DNA from: a bacterium
GTDB lineage: Bacteria > Bacillota > Clostridia > Oscillospirales > Acutalibacteraceae
DNA: 56,402 nucleotides
Direction: 5' to 3'
Assembly (NCBI GenBank): GCA_022774755.1
Contig: JALFLK010000031.1
Location: 1 to 56,402, forward strand
Position numbers and translations under genes: made by a program. Shown here piece by piece: positions 40,197 through 50,769 of this stretch (positions are counted from its first letter, which is position 1; each line of letters starts with the position of its first letter). The notes below the pieces were generated by a model. It saw only the letters and a list, made by a program, of their open reading frames with translations, ran no database searches and was not told the DNA's origin.

Positions 40197-43019
40197 TCAA
40201 TCCAACATGGGCTTGAGGTATTTTCCCGTGTATGAGTTTTCGTCGAGGGCAACCTGTTCGGGAGTACCCTTGGCAATAACCGTACCGCCCTTGTCGCCTC
40301 CCTCGGGGCCTAAATCAATAATATAGTCGGCTGTTTTAATCAAATCCAGATTATGCTCGATTACAATTACCGTGTTGCCTGCGTCAACCAGCTTTTGCAG
40401 AACATCAATAAGCCTGTGAACATCCGCAATATGAAGTCCCGTGGTGGGCTCGTCCAAAATATACACCGTTCTGCCGGTACTGCGCTTTGAAAGCTCTGTT
40501 GCAAGCTTTACACGCTGAGCCTCTCCTCCGGAAAGGGTGGTGGCAGGCTGACCGATTTTAATATAGTCAAGACCTACGTCCATTAGTGTTTGAAGCTTAC
40601 GGCTGATTTTCGGGATATTTGCAAAAAACTCACAGCCCTCCTCAACAGTCATTTCGAGAACATCATAAATCGACTTGCCCTTGTACTTGACCTCAAGGGT
40701 TTCTCTGTTGTATCTGCTTCCCTTGCAGACCTCGCAGGGAACATAAACGTCAGGCAAAAAGTGCATTTCGATTTTCAGAATTCCGTCGCCCTGACAGGCT
40801 TCGCATCTTCCGCCCTTGACATTAAAGGAGAATCTCCCAGAATTATATCCCCTTGCCTTGGCGTCCTGAGTAGAGGCGAAAAGCTCACGAATATCGGTAA
40901 AAACGCCTGTGTAGGTTGCAGGGTTTGAACGTGGAGTTCTGCCGATTGGGCTTTGGTTAATGTCGATTACCTTGTCAAGATTTTCTATGCCTTTTATGGT
41001 CTTGTGCTTTCCGCTTCGGGTTTTCGCCCTGTTCAGCTCGCTTGCAAGGCGTTTGTAAAGAATTTCGTTTACAAGGGTTGATTTGCCTGAGCCCGACACT
41101 CCCGTAACGCATATAAACTCGCCCAAGGGAAATTTAACATTTATGTTTTTCAGATTGTTTTCTTCAGCACCTACAACCTCTATAAATTTTCCGCTGCCTT
41201 TACGGCGTTTTTCGGGAACCGGTACCTTGCGCTCTCCGCATAAATACATACCAGTAACGGAATTTTTGCAGGCTTTAATTTTTTCCAAATCGCCTGCGCA
41301 GACAATCTCTCCCCCGTGAACTCCTGCGCCGGGGCCTACATCAACGATATAGTCCGCCGCACGCATTGTATCTTCGTCGTGCTCAACCACAATCACCGTG
41401 TTGCCAATGTCACGAAGATGCTTTAAAGTACCCAAAAGCTTTTGATTATCCCTTTGGTGGAGTCCGATGCTTGGCTCGTCAAGAATATACAAAACGCCCA
41501 TAAGTGAGCTTCCTATCTGAGTTGCAAGGCGTATACGCTGACTTTCGCCGCCACTTAAGGTTCCTGCGCTTCTGGCTAAAGTAAGGTAATTAAGACCTAC
41601 GCTGTTGAGAAATCCCAGACGGGATTTAAGCTCCTTAACAATAGGCGAGGCAATAACCGAATCTTTCTCCGAAAATTGCAGATTATCTATAAACTCCAAA
41701 GCATTTTCAACGGACATTTCGCAAAAATCCCAAATGTTAATACCGCCTACCGTTACGGCAAGACTTTCGGGAGAAAGCCTTTTGCCCTTACAGCTATCGC
41801 AGGGAATTTCTGACATAAAGCCGGTTATTTCTTCCTTTATCCAGTTGCTTGAGGTTTCTTTGTATCTTCTTTCAAGATTTGTTATGATTCCCTCAAAGGG
41901 ACGGTTAAGGGTAGATACGCCGTAGGGAGATTTTCTGTGAAGCGTCAGATTTTCTCCCTTTGTTCCGTAAAGCAGAATGTCAATAATTTCGTCGGACAGA
42001 TTGCAGATTGGCTCGTCAAGGGAAAATCCGTATTTTTTTGACAGGGCTTCAAAGTACATTGCGGCTATTGTATTGCCCTCCATTGCCCAGCCGCTTGCTT
42101 TGATTCCACCCTGATTTATGCTTAATTCTTTATTTGGAATCACAAGGTTTGGGTCAACCTTCATAAAAACTCCCAGTCCCGTGCATTTGGGGCAAGCGCC
42201 GAAAGGATTGTTAAATGAGAACATTCTGGGAGAAAGCTCGTTTATGCTGACGCCGTGGTCGGGACAGGCGTAGTTCTGAGAAAATGTCAAATCCTCGCCG
42301 TCAACAACGCTTATGGTTACCAATCCTTTTGTAAGTTTAGAGGCGGTTTCTATGCTGTCGGCAAGGCGTGAACGGATGTCTTCTTTAATAACAAGCCTGT
42401 CAACAACAATTTCAAGGGTATGCTTTTTATTTTTTTCAAGCTTAATATCTTCTGATAAATCATAAATTATTCCGTCGGCTCTTACCCTGACAAAGCCGCC
42501 TTTTTTCGCCTTTTCAAGCTCTTTTTGATGCTCGCCCTTTTTGCCTCTGACTACGGGAGCAAGCACCTGAATTTTTGTTCTCTCCTCTAACGCCATTACC
42601 TTATCTACAATCTGGTCAACGGTTTGCTTTTTAATCTCTTTACCGCACACCGGGCAATGAGGCACTCCCACACGGGCGTAAAGCAAACGAAGATAATCGT
42701 AAATCTCGGTAACAGTTCCCACTGTGGAACGGGGATTTTTAGAGGTTGTTTTTTGGTCTATTGCAATAGCCGGCGAAAGCCCCTCAATATTGTCAACATC
42801 AGGCTTGTTGGTTTGTCCCAAAAACATTCTTGCATATGACGAAAGGCTCTCCACATACCTGCGCTGACCCTCGGCGTAAATTGTGTCAAAGGCGAGTGAG
42901 GATTTTCCCGAGCCGGAAAGTCCGGTAAAAACCACAAGCTTGTCCCTGGGAATTTCAAGATTTACATTTTTTAAGTTATGCTCTCTTGCGCCTTTTATTT
43001 TTATTTTATCAACAGCCAT
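40197..43019 (-). CDS. uvrA: Excinuclease ABC subunit A
   Basis: 940 residues, normal length. Two ABC ATPase modules are seen: Walker [21 protein letters not shown] and [15 protein letters not shown], two signatures [15 protein letters not shown] and [15 protein letters not shown], and zinc modules [27 protein letters not shown] with CEVCKG. It recognises bulky DNA damage with UvrB. It lies 57 bp after ftsH, behind the ftsH terminator, and no LexA box was seen in front of it. Confidence 0.98.
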   Translation of the reverse strand: MAVDKIKIKGAREHNLKNVNLEIPRDKLVVFTGLSGSGKSSLAFDTIYAEGQRRYVESLSSYARMFLGQTNKPDVDNIEGLSPAIAIDQKTTSKNPRSTVGTVTEIYDYLRLLYARVGVPHCPVCGKEIKKQTVDQIVDKVMALEERTKIQVLAPVVRGKKGEHQKELEKAKKGGFVRVRADGIIYDLSEDIKLEKNKKHTLEIVVDRLVIKEDIRSRLADSIETASKLTKGLVTISVVDGEDLTFSQNYACPDHGVSINELSPRMFSFNNPFGACPKCTGLGVFMKVDPNLVIPNKELSINQGGIKASGWAMEGNTIAAMYFEALSKKYGFSLDEPICNLSDEIIDILLYGTKGENLTLHRKSPYGVSTLNRPFEGIITNLERRYKETSSNWIKEEITGFMSEIPCDSCKGKRLSPESLAVTVGGINIWDFCEMSVENALEFIDNLQFSEKDSVIASPIVKELKSRLGFLNSVGLNYLTLARSAGTLSGGESQRIRLATQIGSSLMGVLYILDEPSIGLHQRDNQKLLGTLKHLRDIGNTVIVVEHDEDTMRAADYIVDVGPGAGVHGGEIVCAGDLEKIKACKNSVTGMYLCGERKVPVPEKRRKGSGKFIEVVGAEENNLKNINVKFPLGEFICVTGVSGSGKSTLVNEILYKRLASELNRAKTRSGKHKTIKGIENLDKVIDINQSPIGRTPRSNPATYTGVFTDIRELFASTQDAKARGYNSGRFSFNVKGGRCEACQGDGILKIEMHFLPDVYVPCEVCKGSRYNRETLEVKYKGKSIYDVLEMTVEEGCEFFANIPKISRKLQTLMDVGLDYIKIGQPATTLSGGEAQRVKLATELSKRSTGRTVYILDEPTTGLHIADVHRLIDVLQKLVDAGNTVIVIEHNLDLIKTADYIIDLGPEGGDKGGTVIAKGTPEQVALDENSYTGKYLKPMLD

Positions 43020-43034
43020 AGTTACCTCTCACAG

Positions 43035-43062
43035 ACAGAAAAGGCGGACTGAATGTCCGCCT
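43035..43062 (-). terminator. Terminator of ftsH
   Basis: AGGCGGAC (43042-43049) and GTCCGCCT (43055-43062): perfect 8-bp stem, 5-nt loop, then TTTTCTGTC on the minus strand, just 15 bp before the uvrA start. Confidence 0.75.
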
Positions 43063-43076
43063 GTTTCATTGTATTA

Positions 43077-44975
43077 TTATTCTTTGTCGGAATTAACATC
43101 ATTGTCGTCATCGCTTGCGCCGTTGTCATCAACCTCAGGCGGTTCAACAAATGTTCCGTTCATAACCTCTTCAAATACCTCTCCGCTCATCTTCTCGTGC
43201 TTAATCAAATAAGCGGCAACCTGATGAAGCTTATCCATATTTGCATTGAGAATTTTCTCCGCCTTTGCGTAAGCGTCCTTTACAATTCTAAGGACAATCT
43301 CGTCAATTTTAGCGGCGGTTTCTTCCGAATAATCCTTAACGTGACCCATATCTCTGCCGATGAACACCTCGTTGTTGGACTGTCCGTAGCAGATAGGACC
43401 TAACTCGTCGGTCATACCGTATTTGGTTACCATTGACCTTGCAGTTTTGGTAGCCTTTTCAATATCGTTGGATGCGCCGGTGGAAATATCGCCAAGTACC
43501 AGAGCCTCTGCAACACGGCCGCCCAGACAAACTACAATGTCCTCAAGCATTGAACTGCGTGAATTATAGGATTTATCCTCCGTAGGAAGAGGCATTGTGT
43601 AGCCTCCCGCCATACCTGTAGGAATAATAGAAATTTGATGAACCGGGTCCTGAGTGTCGCACTCATGGAAGAGAATTGCGTGACCTGCCTCGTGATAAGC
43701 GGTGAGCTTTTTCTCTTTTTCACTCATTACCTTAGACTTTTTCTCTGCGCCGACTACAACCTTGATGGAAGCTTCTTCAAGCTCTTCCATAGTAATAGCC
43801 TTTTTGTTCTTTCTTGCGGCGAGGAGCGCTGCCTCGTTAAGAAGATTCTCCAAGTCTGCGCCTGTAAAGCCTGCGGTGGTCTTTGCAACAGTTTTAAGGT
43901 TTACATCGGGTGCCAACGGCTTTTTACGTGCGTGAACCTTGAGAATTGCCTCTCTGCCGTTAATGTCGGGGTAACCAACAACAACCTGACGGTCAAATCT
44001 GCCGGGACGCATAAGCGCCGGGTCAAGAATGTCGGGACGGTTTGTTGCGGCAATCATAATTACGCCTTCGTTAGCGCCGAAGCCGTCCATCTCAACAAGC
44101 AACTGGTTAAGGGTTTGCTCACGCTCGTCGTGACCTCCGCCTAAGCCTGTGCCTCTCTGACGGCCTACTGCGTCGATTTCGTCAATAAAGATAATACAGG
44201 GTGAATTCTTTTTAGCCTGCTCAAACAAGTCACGGACTCTGGAAGCACCTACGCCCACAAACATCTCAACAAAGTCCGAACCGGAAATTGAGAAGAACGG
44301 CACGCCTGCTTCGCCTGCAACCGCCCTTGCAAGGAGGGTTTTACCTGTACCCGGAGGGCCCACCAAAAGAACGCCCTTGGGAATTCTTGCGCCTAAGGTA
44401 TTGAATTTATCGGGAGCTTTCAGGAATTCTACAATCTCCTGAAGTTCCTCCTTCTCTTCGTCTGCGCCTGCAACATCGTCAAAGGTTGTTTTGCGCTTTT
44501 CGTCGTTTGTATTCTTAATTTTAGCCTTGCCGAAATTCATTTCCTTTCCGCCAAGACCTCCGCCGCCCATTTTCTTCATAATAAATATCCAGAAAACAAC
44601 CAGCACGCCTACCAAAATAAGGGTTGGAATCAGCTCTAAAAAGAAAGAATTGTCTGAAGCCTTAATATAGTTGTATGTTACAGCCTCGTCTGCGGAAGCA
44701 GTATACGGCTCAATAATCTGCAAAAAGCCTCTGATGTCAGCAAGCTCGCCCGTTACCTTTGTACCTTTTTCGTCATTAAGGGTCAGCTTGATTTCGCCCG
44801 TTCCGTAGTTGATGTCGTAATTTGCGACTTCACCCTCTTGGAAATACTGAACAAGCTCGTAGGTTGTAGGCAATTTTTTGCCCTGAGTGCTGTAAAGTAT
44901 GGTAATTGCAAGAATTATCAGCACGGGGATGCCTAAATATAAAAGCAAGTTTCTAAGTTTTTTCTTATCATCCAA
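43077..44975 (-). CDS. ftsH: ATP-dependent zinc metalloprotease FtsH
   Basis: 632 residues. Two membrane segments ([19 protein letters not shown] and [20 protein letters not shown]) flank a small extracytoplasmic part. The AAA domain has [19 protein letters not shown], Walker [16 protein letters not shown] and the [15 protein letters not shown]; the protease domain has [13 protein letters not shown] (zinc site). It degrades membrane and regulatory proteins. The start is TTG with AGGAG 9 bp upstream. Its promoter has a 12-bp palindrome just after the start site. Confidence 0.97.
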   Translation of the reverse strand: MDDKKKLRNLLLYLGIPVLIILAITILYSTQGKKLPTTYELVQYFQEGEVANYDINYGTGEIKLTLNDEKGTKVTGELADIRGFLQIIEPYTASADEAVTYNYIKASDNSFFLELIPTLILVGVLVVFWIFIMKKMGGGGLGGKEMNFGKAKIKNTNDEKRKTTFDDVAGADEEKEELQEIVEFLKAPDKFNTLGARIPKGVLLVGPPGTGKTLLARAVAGEAGVPFFSISGSDFVEMFVGVGASRVRDLFEQAKKNSPCIIFIDEIDAVGRQRGTGLGGGHDEREQTLNQLLVEMDGFGANEGVIMIAATNRPDILDPALMRPGRFDRQVVVGYPDINGREAILKVHARKKPLAPDVNLKTVAKTTAGFTGADLENLLNEAALLAARKNKKAITMEELEEASIKVVVGAEKKSKVMSEKEKKLTAYHEAGHAILFHECDTQDPVHQISIIPTGMAGGYTMPLPTEDKSYNSRSSMLEDIVVCLGGRVAEALVLGDISTGASNDIEKATKTARSMVTKYGMTDELGPICYGQSNNEVFIGRDMGHVKDYSEETAAKIDEIVLRIVKDAYAKAEKILNANMDKLHQVAAYLIKHEKMSGEVFEEVMNGTFVEPPEVDDNGASDDDNDVNSDKE

Positions 44976-45104
44976 TACCTTTCACTCCTTTTATTATTAT
45001 GATTATTTTTTTGGCTTTTATCAAAACAGAACAGCACATAAAGAGCGTGCAGATTCTGCAGGAAATTTCAAAAATTCCGTTTTTTCAAACAAAAGCAATA
45101 ATAA

Positions 45105-45116
45105 GCGCATATGCGC
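45105..45116. promoter_or_regulatory. Palindrome in the early ftsH transcript
   Basis: GCGCATATGCGC, a perfect 12-bp palindrome, lies about 14 bp downstream of the -10 box, where a repressor would block transcription start. In this A/T-rich region the GC-rich palindrome stands out. Confidence 0.45.
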
Positions 45117-45129
45117 ACATCATTGAAAT

Positions 45130-45158
45130 ATAATAACTTGACAAGATAAAAAAGTCAA
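45130..45158 (-). promoter_or_regulatory. Promoter of ftsH
   Basis: TTGACT (45153-45158) and TATTAT (45130-45135) on the minus strand with a 17-bp spacer; a leader of about 145 nt follows. No gene is visible in 44976-45262. Confidence 0.7.
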
Positions 45159-45262
45159 TGGATAAATCCATTTGTTTTGTAAATACGCTGGATTTTTTTC
45201 AAAATAAACACACCAAGTATAAACAAAGTACAGCATTTATCTGCTACTATAATGATTACTGC

Positions 45263-46606
45263 TTATTTTTCAATAGACTTAGCTTGAATTCTGAACATTT
45301 TTGAAGATTTATCAAAGCTTTGGGCGGTTTTAGACGCTCCGTACCCCTGAAGCCACATTATTTCCTTTCCGCAGGCAAGAAGTACCAGCGAGTCACGCTG
45401 TTCACGGGGGATTTTTTCTTCTATCATAAATTTTTTTAGGGATTTTTTAACATTTCTCTTAGGCAGTATTATAAAATCGCCTTGCTCCCTTGTGCGGAAA
45501 ACGGCGTTTTTCTTTATCAAATCTCCGCTTACGGTGTTTCTGTCTGACTTTTCACAAAGCTCCGCAGATATTTCAAAACCGTCGTATTTAAAGGACAAAT
45601 CGCCTGTAAAAGGCACAGGCAGGGAACGGGATAATTCAGAAACAGAATATTTATTCTCAACAATTCTGAATAACCCCTGTCGGCAAACCGCCTTTTGGCG
45701 TTTATTAAGCTCGGTTTCTCCTCCAACCGGCAACATTTGACAACAAATCTCTATTTGCTTTCGGCAGATGTTTTTAATGCCTGAATCACGAAAAATTCGG
45801 AAAACTGCCTGTTTTTTCTCAAAATCCCCTAAAGACGACAAAATTTCCGCATTATAAATTGTTTCTCCGTTGACAGTTTGCCTTGCGTTTTTGAGAATAT
45901 TACCGATATATTTTTCCAAAAAAGAATCAAGCTCTAAAAAATCCTCTGAAAGCTGTGACGCAGAAAGCTCTGCATTTGGATTTATTTCCTTTAAAATCGG
46001 CACGGCAAAATGGCGGATTTTGTTTCTGGTGTAATCGTTGCTTTGGTTGGTGCTGTCGTTGACAAAAGCAAGGTCGTTTTCTCTGCAATAACTCTCAACC
46101 TCTGCCCTTGTTGCCTCAATTAAAGGTCTGATAATATAATTCCTTTTCGCAACAATACCCTTCATTCCGTTAAGGGAGGTTCCACGAGCTATATTGTAGA
46201 GCATCGTTTCAAGATTATCCGAGGCTGTGTGTGCGGTGGCGACGGTTACGCCGTACTTTTTATGAAGTCTTCTGAAAAAATCGTATCGGCAATTTCTTGC
46301 GCAAAGCTCTACGCTTTGCTTATTTATTTTTGCAAGTGATTCAACGTCCTTTTCTTCAAGATACAGCGGAACATCAAGACTTTTACAAAGCTCAACAACA
46401 AAATCCCTGTCCCTTAAGGACTCCTCTCCCCTTAAATTGTGATTAAGGTGAGCCGCAGAAAGGCTCAGACTGTATTTTTCTTTTATCGAATATAAAATAT
46501 GTAAAAGACAAACAGAATCGGCTCCGCCTGACAAGGCGACGGTGATTTTATCGCCGAAGCTAAACAAGCCGAATTTTTCTAATGTGTTTATTACCTTATT
46601 CTTCAC
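45263..46606 (-). CDS. tilS: tRNA(Ile)-lysidine synthase
   Basis: 447 residues. PP-loop ALSGGADSVCLLHILY near residue 30, AAHLNHNLRGEESLRD, then DRDFVVELCK, and HTASDNLETMLYNIARGTSLNGM typify TilS; the C-terminal ILPKRNVKKSLKKFMIEEKIPREQRD is the TilS C domain. It adds lysine to the AUA-reading tRNA-Ile. GTG at 46606 has GGAGGAAAACC upstream and overlaps the dnaB stop by 11 bp; the longer frame upstream lies inside dnaB and has no ribosome site. Confidence 0.93.
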   Translation of the reverse strand: MKNKVINTLEKFGLFSFGDKITVALSGGADSVCLLHILYSIKEKYSLSLSAAHLNHNLRGEESLRDRDFVVELCKSLDVPLYLEEKDVESLAKINKQSVELCARNCRYDFFRRLHKKYGVTVATAHTASDNLETMLYNIARGTSLNGMKGIVAKRNYIIRPLIEATRAEVESYCRENDLAFVNDSTNQSNDYTRNKIRHFAVPILKEINPNAELSASQLSEDFLELDSFLEKYIGNILKNARQTVNGETIYNAEILSSLGDFEKKQAVFRIFRDSGIKNICRKQIEICCQMLPVGGETELNKRQKAVCRQGLFRIVENKYSVSELSRSLPVPFTGDLSFKYDGFEISAELCEKSDRNTVSGDLIKKNAVFRTREQGDFIILPKRNVKKSLKKFMIEEKIPREQRDSLVLLACGKEIMWLQGYGASKTAQSFDKSSKMFRIQAKSIEK

Positions 46607-47972
46607 GGTTTTCCTCCACGGAAGTAAATCGCATAAACTCGCCCTGCCAATGGAGCTTAACAGGTTTTGTTTCACCGTGACGGTTTTTAGCCACTATACA
46701 TTCTCCCGAATTCTGGTCGGCGGAAGGCGGAGCGTCCACGGACTTGTCCTTATCGTAGTAGCCCTCTCTGTAAAGGAAAAGAACTATATCTGCGTCCTGC
46801 TCAATAGAACCGGAATCACGCAAATCTGAAAGCTGAGGACGGTGGTCGTTTCGCTGTTCGCTGGCTCGGGAAAGCTGAGAAAGCGTAATAACCGGAACGT
46901 TCATTTCCTTTGCAAGTATTTTTAGATTTCTTGTGATTTCGGAAATTTCCTGAACACGGTTGTCCGTCCGCCTGTTGCCGGACATCAGCTGGAGATAGTC
47001 GATTATAACCAGGTCAACCTGCTTTAATCTTCTGAGCTTTGCCTTAATTTCGGGCACGGTTATACCCGGGGTATCGTCAAGATAAATCTGAGCTTGCCGC
47101 AGAACATCGCCTGCGGCTATGAGCCTGAGCCACTCGTCATCGCTGAGCTTTCCTGTACGGAGCTTTGTACCGCTGACAAGAGCCTCGGTGGAAAGCAATC
47201 GTGAGCAAAGCTGTTCGCTGGTCATTTCCAAAGAGAAAAAGGCGACGCATTTTTTGCTTATGCAGGCGGCGTTTTTGGCAATATTCAAGGCAAAAGAGGT
47301 TTTACCCATACCGGGACGAGCCGCCAAAAGAATAAGGTCTGAACGGTTAAGTCCGGTTATTGTCCGGTCAAGGTCGCCGATTCCCGTGGGTATTGGCTTC
47401 ATAGAATCGTCGGCATCGCTGTTAAGAACATCAAGGCGCTGATATGTTTCCATAATAACCTTGTCAATTCTTCTGAGTCCTTTATAGTCCTTGCCCTGTC
47501 GGATTTCGTATATTCTCTCCTCCGCAGAGTCCAAAAGCGCATTGGGCTCGGCAGCGTCGGAGGACGCATCTTCAATAATTTCTCTTGCGGCGACTATAAG
47601 CTTTCTGACGTCGTACTTGTCACGAATCATAGTCGCATAAATTTCCACATTGGAAACAGAGGGGCAATTTTCCGCCAAATCCATCAGGTAGGTTTTGCCT
47701 GTGGTTTCGTCAAACTCCTTGTCCCTCTTTAGAGTTTCCAGCAAGGTGACAAAGTCAATATCCTGTGAGAGATTGAACATTGTCATCATTGCCGAGTATA
47801 TTACACGGTGAGTTGCAACATAAAAATAATCAGGCTTATTAAGTATTGAAACGACCTTGCTCATACAGGCATCGGAGTCAATAATTATCGCTCCCAAAAC
47901 AGCCTGCTCAGCCTCGGGGCTGAAGGGCAGGTTAAGCCCGTCATATCCGCTTGTTATGTTAAAATCTGCCAT
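46596..47972 (-). CDS. dnaB: Replicative DNA helicase
   Basis: 458 residues: N-terminal DnaB domain (LPFSPEAEQAVLGAIIIDSD), then the RecA-like motor with LAARPGMGKTSFALNIAKN (Walker A), VIIDYLQLMSG (Walker B) and a C-terminal CIVAKNRHGETKPVKLHW. It unwinds DNA at the fork. The order gdpP-rplI-dnaB is the common Firmicute arrangement, here extended by tilS and ftsH. Confidence 0.97.
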   Translation of the reverse strand: MADFNITSGYDGLNLPFSPEAEQAVLGAIIIDSDACMSKVVSILNKPDYFYVATHRVIYSAMMTMFNLSQDIDFVTLLETLKRDKEFDETTGKTYLMDLAENCPSVSNVEIYATMIRDKYDVRKLIVAAREIIEDASSDAAEPNALLDSAEERIYEIRQGKDYKGLRRIDKVIMETYQRLDVLNSDADDSMKPIPTGIGDLDRTITGLNRSDLILLAARPGMGKTSFALNIAKNAACISKKCVAFFSLEMTSEQLCSRLLSTEALVSGTKLRTGKLSDDEWLRLIAAGDVLRQAQIYLDDTPGITVPEIKAKLRRLKQVDLVIIDYLQLMSGNRRTDNRVQEISEITRNLKILAKEMNVPVITLSQLSRASEQRNDHRPQLSDLRDSGSIEQDADIVLFLYREGYYDKDKSVDAPPSADQNSGECIVAKNRHGETKPVKLHWQGEFMRFTSVEENREE

Positions 47973-48004
47973 ATTTCCGTACCTTAATCCCTAACGGGCG
48001 TAAA

Positions 48005-48451
48005 TTATTCTTCCGACACCTTTACCTTAATGTCGGCGGTTATGCCTGAGTACAGCTTAACCTGTGCGTTATAAGTGCCGAAAGCCTTAATATCACCGTC
48101 AATTTCGATTTTTCGCTTATCAACAACAATGCTGTACTGCTTTTTTATTTCCGAGGAAATATCCTTTGGGGTAATGCTTCCGAAAAGTTTGCCGCCCTGA
48201 CCTGCCTTTGCTTTCATCTCAAATACTTTTCCCTCAAGCTTTTCCTTGGCGGCGTTTGCCTGGGCTTTTTGTGTTTCTATCTTAAAGTTTTTTGAATCTT
48301 CTGCATTTTTGTACTCATTGAGTGCCTGAGCGTTAGCCTCTTTTGCAAGCTTTTTCGGTAAAAGATAGTTCCTTGCATATCCGTCGGAGGCGTTTACAAG
48401 CTCTCCCTTTTTTCCTAAAGATTTTACATCGCTGAGTAAAATAACCTTCAC
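48005..48451 (-). CDS. rplI: 50S ribosomal protein L9
   Basis: 148 residues: [37 protein letters not shown] is the L9 N-terminal signature, followed by the long connecting helix and the C-terminal domain. GTG at 48451 is preferred because it gives the canonical MKVILL start with GAGGA 9 bp upstream; an ATG three codons earlier abuts that site. Unlike most L9 genes it is preceded by a structured leader of about 120 nt. Confidence 0.95.
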   Translation of the reverse strand: MKVILLSDVKSLGKKGELVNASDGYARNYLLPKKLAKEANAQALNEYKNAEDSKNFKIETQKAQANAAKEKLEGKVFEMKAKAGQGGKLFGSITPKDISSEIKKQYSIVVDKRKIEIDGDIKAFGTYNAQVKLYSGITADIKVKVSEE

Positions 48452-48494
48452 TTTGCTCATTCCTCGTATAATAAAGTAGTAGTTATTAAAGTCC

Positions 48495-48610
48495 CTCTCC
48501 AAGGACAATATGCTATACTGTAATGGATGCTGTGGATCGGTAATCACTCCTACCGCAAGACGGTTTCAGAAAGGCTCCGACCACAGACCTTTCTCTTTGC
48601 CAATGGCGTA
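48495..48610 (-). promoter_or_regulatory. Structured leader RNA upstream of rplI
   Basis: On the minus strand CTGTGGTCGG pairs with CCGA-T-CCACAG (one bulge), enclosing a small hairpin ACCG/CGGT; AAAGG and CCTTT offer an alternative stem. The region is richer in GC than its flanks. I do not recognise a known riboswitch or ribosomal leader class. A transcript from the A/T-rich stretch at 48610-48647 is plausible but its promoter boxes are weak. Confidence 0.45.
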
Positions 48611-48647
48611 AACAATATAAATAATTATAAAATAATATATTTTGATA

Positions 48648-50639
48648 TTATGTATTTTGAATTTGGTTTTCAGTGGTTGCTTCTTCCGACGCCTGTTCTG
48701 ACAAAACCTCGTCTATTGCGTGGGTAAGCAACTGACGCACCGTATGCATATCGGAACCCTTTATCTGAGCCGCCGCCATATTCTGGTGTCCGCCTCCGCC
48801 CAGGCGTTCCATAATAATCTGAACATTTATTTTGCCGTAGCTTCTTGCAGAAACATTTACCACCGAGGACTCGGTTTCAAACAGCACAAACGACGCATAA
48901 ACATCGGTAATCATCAGCAGTTCGTCCGCCGCCTGTGCGGCTACAAGGCGAATATTGCCCACATTGTTTTTTGTCATCGAAATAGCGCATCCGTCGTAAA
49001 TTTCGGCGTTGCTGACAATGTTGTATTTTTCACGATAAGTTTCAAGGTTATCGGCGAAAAATCTCTTGACGGTTACGGTATTTGCGGATTTTTTTCTTAA
49101 GTAAGCCGCCGCCTCAAAGGTGCGGACTCCGGTTTTCATTACGAAATTTTTAGTATCCAGAACAATGCCCGCAAGCAAAGCCTCCGCCTCTATTTCCGTC
49201 AAATCCTGGTCGCCCATATACGAGATAATCTCGGTGCACATTTCGGACGCAGAGGAGGCAGTCGGCTCAATGCAAAGCACTATGGCATTCTTGATAAAGT
49301 TTACCATTTTTCTGTGGTGGTCTATAACAACCACACGGCTGCACTTGTTGTAAATTTCCTCGCTTTCAAGAAAATCAGGCGTATGAGTATCGAGGATAAT
49401 CAAAAGTGTTCTGGGGGTTATTGCCTTAACATCCGACGGAGAAATGAAAATTTGTTCATCAGGCCTGTTCTGTTTAACATATTTAATCAGCGCCGACGCC
49501 ATTGAACGCTTTTCGTCTATTACGATTCCGGCGTGCTTTTTTAAGGTTTTTTCCACAACTCTCTGCATACCTATTGACGCACCGACGCAATCAAGGTCTG
49601 AAAAGCGGTGTCCCATAATAAGCACACGGTCGCTTTCTTCAACAGCTTTTGCAAGTGCGTTTGAAATAACCCTTGTTCTTACCTTTGAAAGCTTTTCAAC
49701 TCCTGCGGAAAGTCCGCCAAAGAATTCAAAGCTGTCCTTGTCTTTCATAACGGCAACCTGGTCGCCGCCTCTGCCCAGCGCCATTTCAAGGGCGGTGCGG
49801 GCATTCTTCTCGCAGTCCTTAAGGCTTTTTGAACCGCAGCCGATACCCATTGAGATAGTCGCCTCACGGCTGCCCAGCTTAATATGGCGGATTTCTTTTA
49901 ATATGGGGAACTTCCGGCTTACGCAGTTATCAAGCTCCTTGTTGCCAAGAACAATCATATACCTGCTGCCTGAAAGCTTTTTATACAAGGCTCCGCAGGA
50001 GGCTGCCCAACGCTGAAGGGCGCTTTCTACGCTGAGAACAATTCTTGCGCTTTCTTCCTCGTTGTCGTTTACAAAATCCTCCTTGTTATCAAAAATCACA
50101 AGGGCAACAGCAGGCTGAGCATCTTTAAAATCACGAATGGTTACTTTGTAATATGTATTGTCTATGTATTCAAGCACATATCCCGCTTTGGTGGGTATGC
50201 AGTAGATTGTATAGAATTTTCCGTACACACAGACATCAGCCTGACCTGTTTCGGCAAGATAATCCAGCGACTCGTCGCCGACAAAGGGCAGGATGTTTTC
50301 TCCCAAAGGGTTTCTTCCGCCGCAAAGGGACTTGCTGAATCTTGAATTGTTCCAGATAATATCGCCTTTTTTGCCCACAACAACTACGGGCATTTTCAGC
50401 TTTTCTAGAAATTTCGGGTCGGCGGTGTCAATTCCGATTATTGTGTTTTTCAGTGCGTGTTTAAGGTAACGCTTAAACCTCAGCGACGCAACGAACACCA
50501 CCGCTATGGATATTACGCTTACCGCAACCTCAATATAACACAGGTAGCGGTTGTAACGATAGGATATACACGCCATTCCCAGCATCAGAGCTGAAAATAT
50601 CAGAAACCAAGGCGATAATGTCCAAATTCTCTTCCTCAT
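48648..50639 (-). CDS. gdpP: Cyclic-di-AMP phosphodiesterase GdpP
   Basis: 663 residues: two N-terminal membrane helices (about 10-60), a PAS-like part (about 65-150), a degenerate GGDEF domain (about 170-300), and a DHH/DHHA1 phosphodiesterase with MGHRFSDLDCVGASIG, VVVIDHHRKM and RLGGGGHQNMAAAQI. It hydrolyses c-di-AMP to pApA at the membrane and so affects osmotic balance and wall stress. It sits between rnj and rplI, the usual Firmicute order. Confidence 0.95.
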   Translation of the reverse strand: MRKRIWTLSPWFLIFSALMLGMACISYRYNRYLCYIEVAVSVISIAVVFVASLRFKRYLKHALKNTIIGIDTADPKFLEKLKMPVVVVGKKGDIIWNNSRFSKSLCGGRNPLGENILPFVGDESLDYLAETGQADVCVYGKFYTIYCIPTKAGYVLEYIDNTYYKVTIRDFKDAQPAVALVIFDNKEDFVNDNEEESARIVLSVESALQRWAASCGALYKKLSGSRYMIVLGNKELDNCVSRKFPILKEIRHIKLGSREATISMGIGCGSKSLKDCEKNARTALEMALGRGGDQVAVMKDKDSFEFFGGLSAGVEKLSKVRTRVISNALAKAVEESDRVLIMGHRFSDLDCVGASIGMQRVVEKTLKKHAGIVIDEKRSMASALIKYVKQNRPDEQIFISPSDVKAITPRTLLIILDTHTPDFLESEEIYNKCSRVVVIDHHRKMVNFIKNAIVLCIEPTASSASEMCTEIISYMGDQDLTEIEAEALLAGIVLDTKNFVMKTGVRTFEAAAYLRKKSANTVTVKRFFADNLETYREKYNIVSNAEIYDGCAISMTKNNVGNIRLVAAQAADELLMITDVYASFVLFETESSVVNVSARSYGKINVQIIMERLGGGGHQNMAAAQIKGSDMHTVRQLLTHAIDEVLSEQASEEATTENQIQNT

Positions 50640-50709
50640 AATTGCGTCCTTTCATAAATGTACGTAAATGAACGGTTAAACTGTTCAAGGCTGAATTTCT
50701 AAGGAATCA

Positions 50710-50755
50710 CCGGATAAATCCTTTGTGCATAAGGCTTTATGCCTGATTTATCGGG
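50710..50755 (-). promoter_or_regulatory. Two-step hairpin between rnj and gdpP
   Basis: Outer arms GATAAATC (50713-50720) and GATTTATC (50745-50752), inner arms GCATAA and TTATGC (50727-50742). There is no T-run, so it may be a processing or stability element rather than a terminator. Confidence 0.45.
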
Positions 50756-50769
50756 CGTTTACGAAAGAA

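Noticed and set aside
40929..43019. Several open frames opposite uvrA, ftsH and alaS
   Set aside because: They are antisense shadows of well-identified genes, without ribosome sites or domain resemblance.
48480..48610. tRNA or tRNA-like gene in the rplI leader region
   Set aside because: Helices do not form a cloverleaf and no T-loop GTTCRANNC is present.
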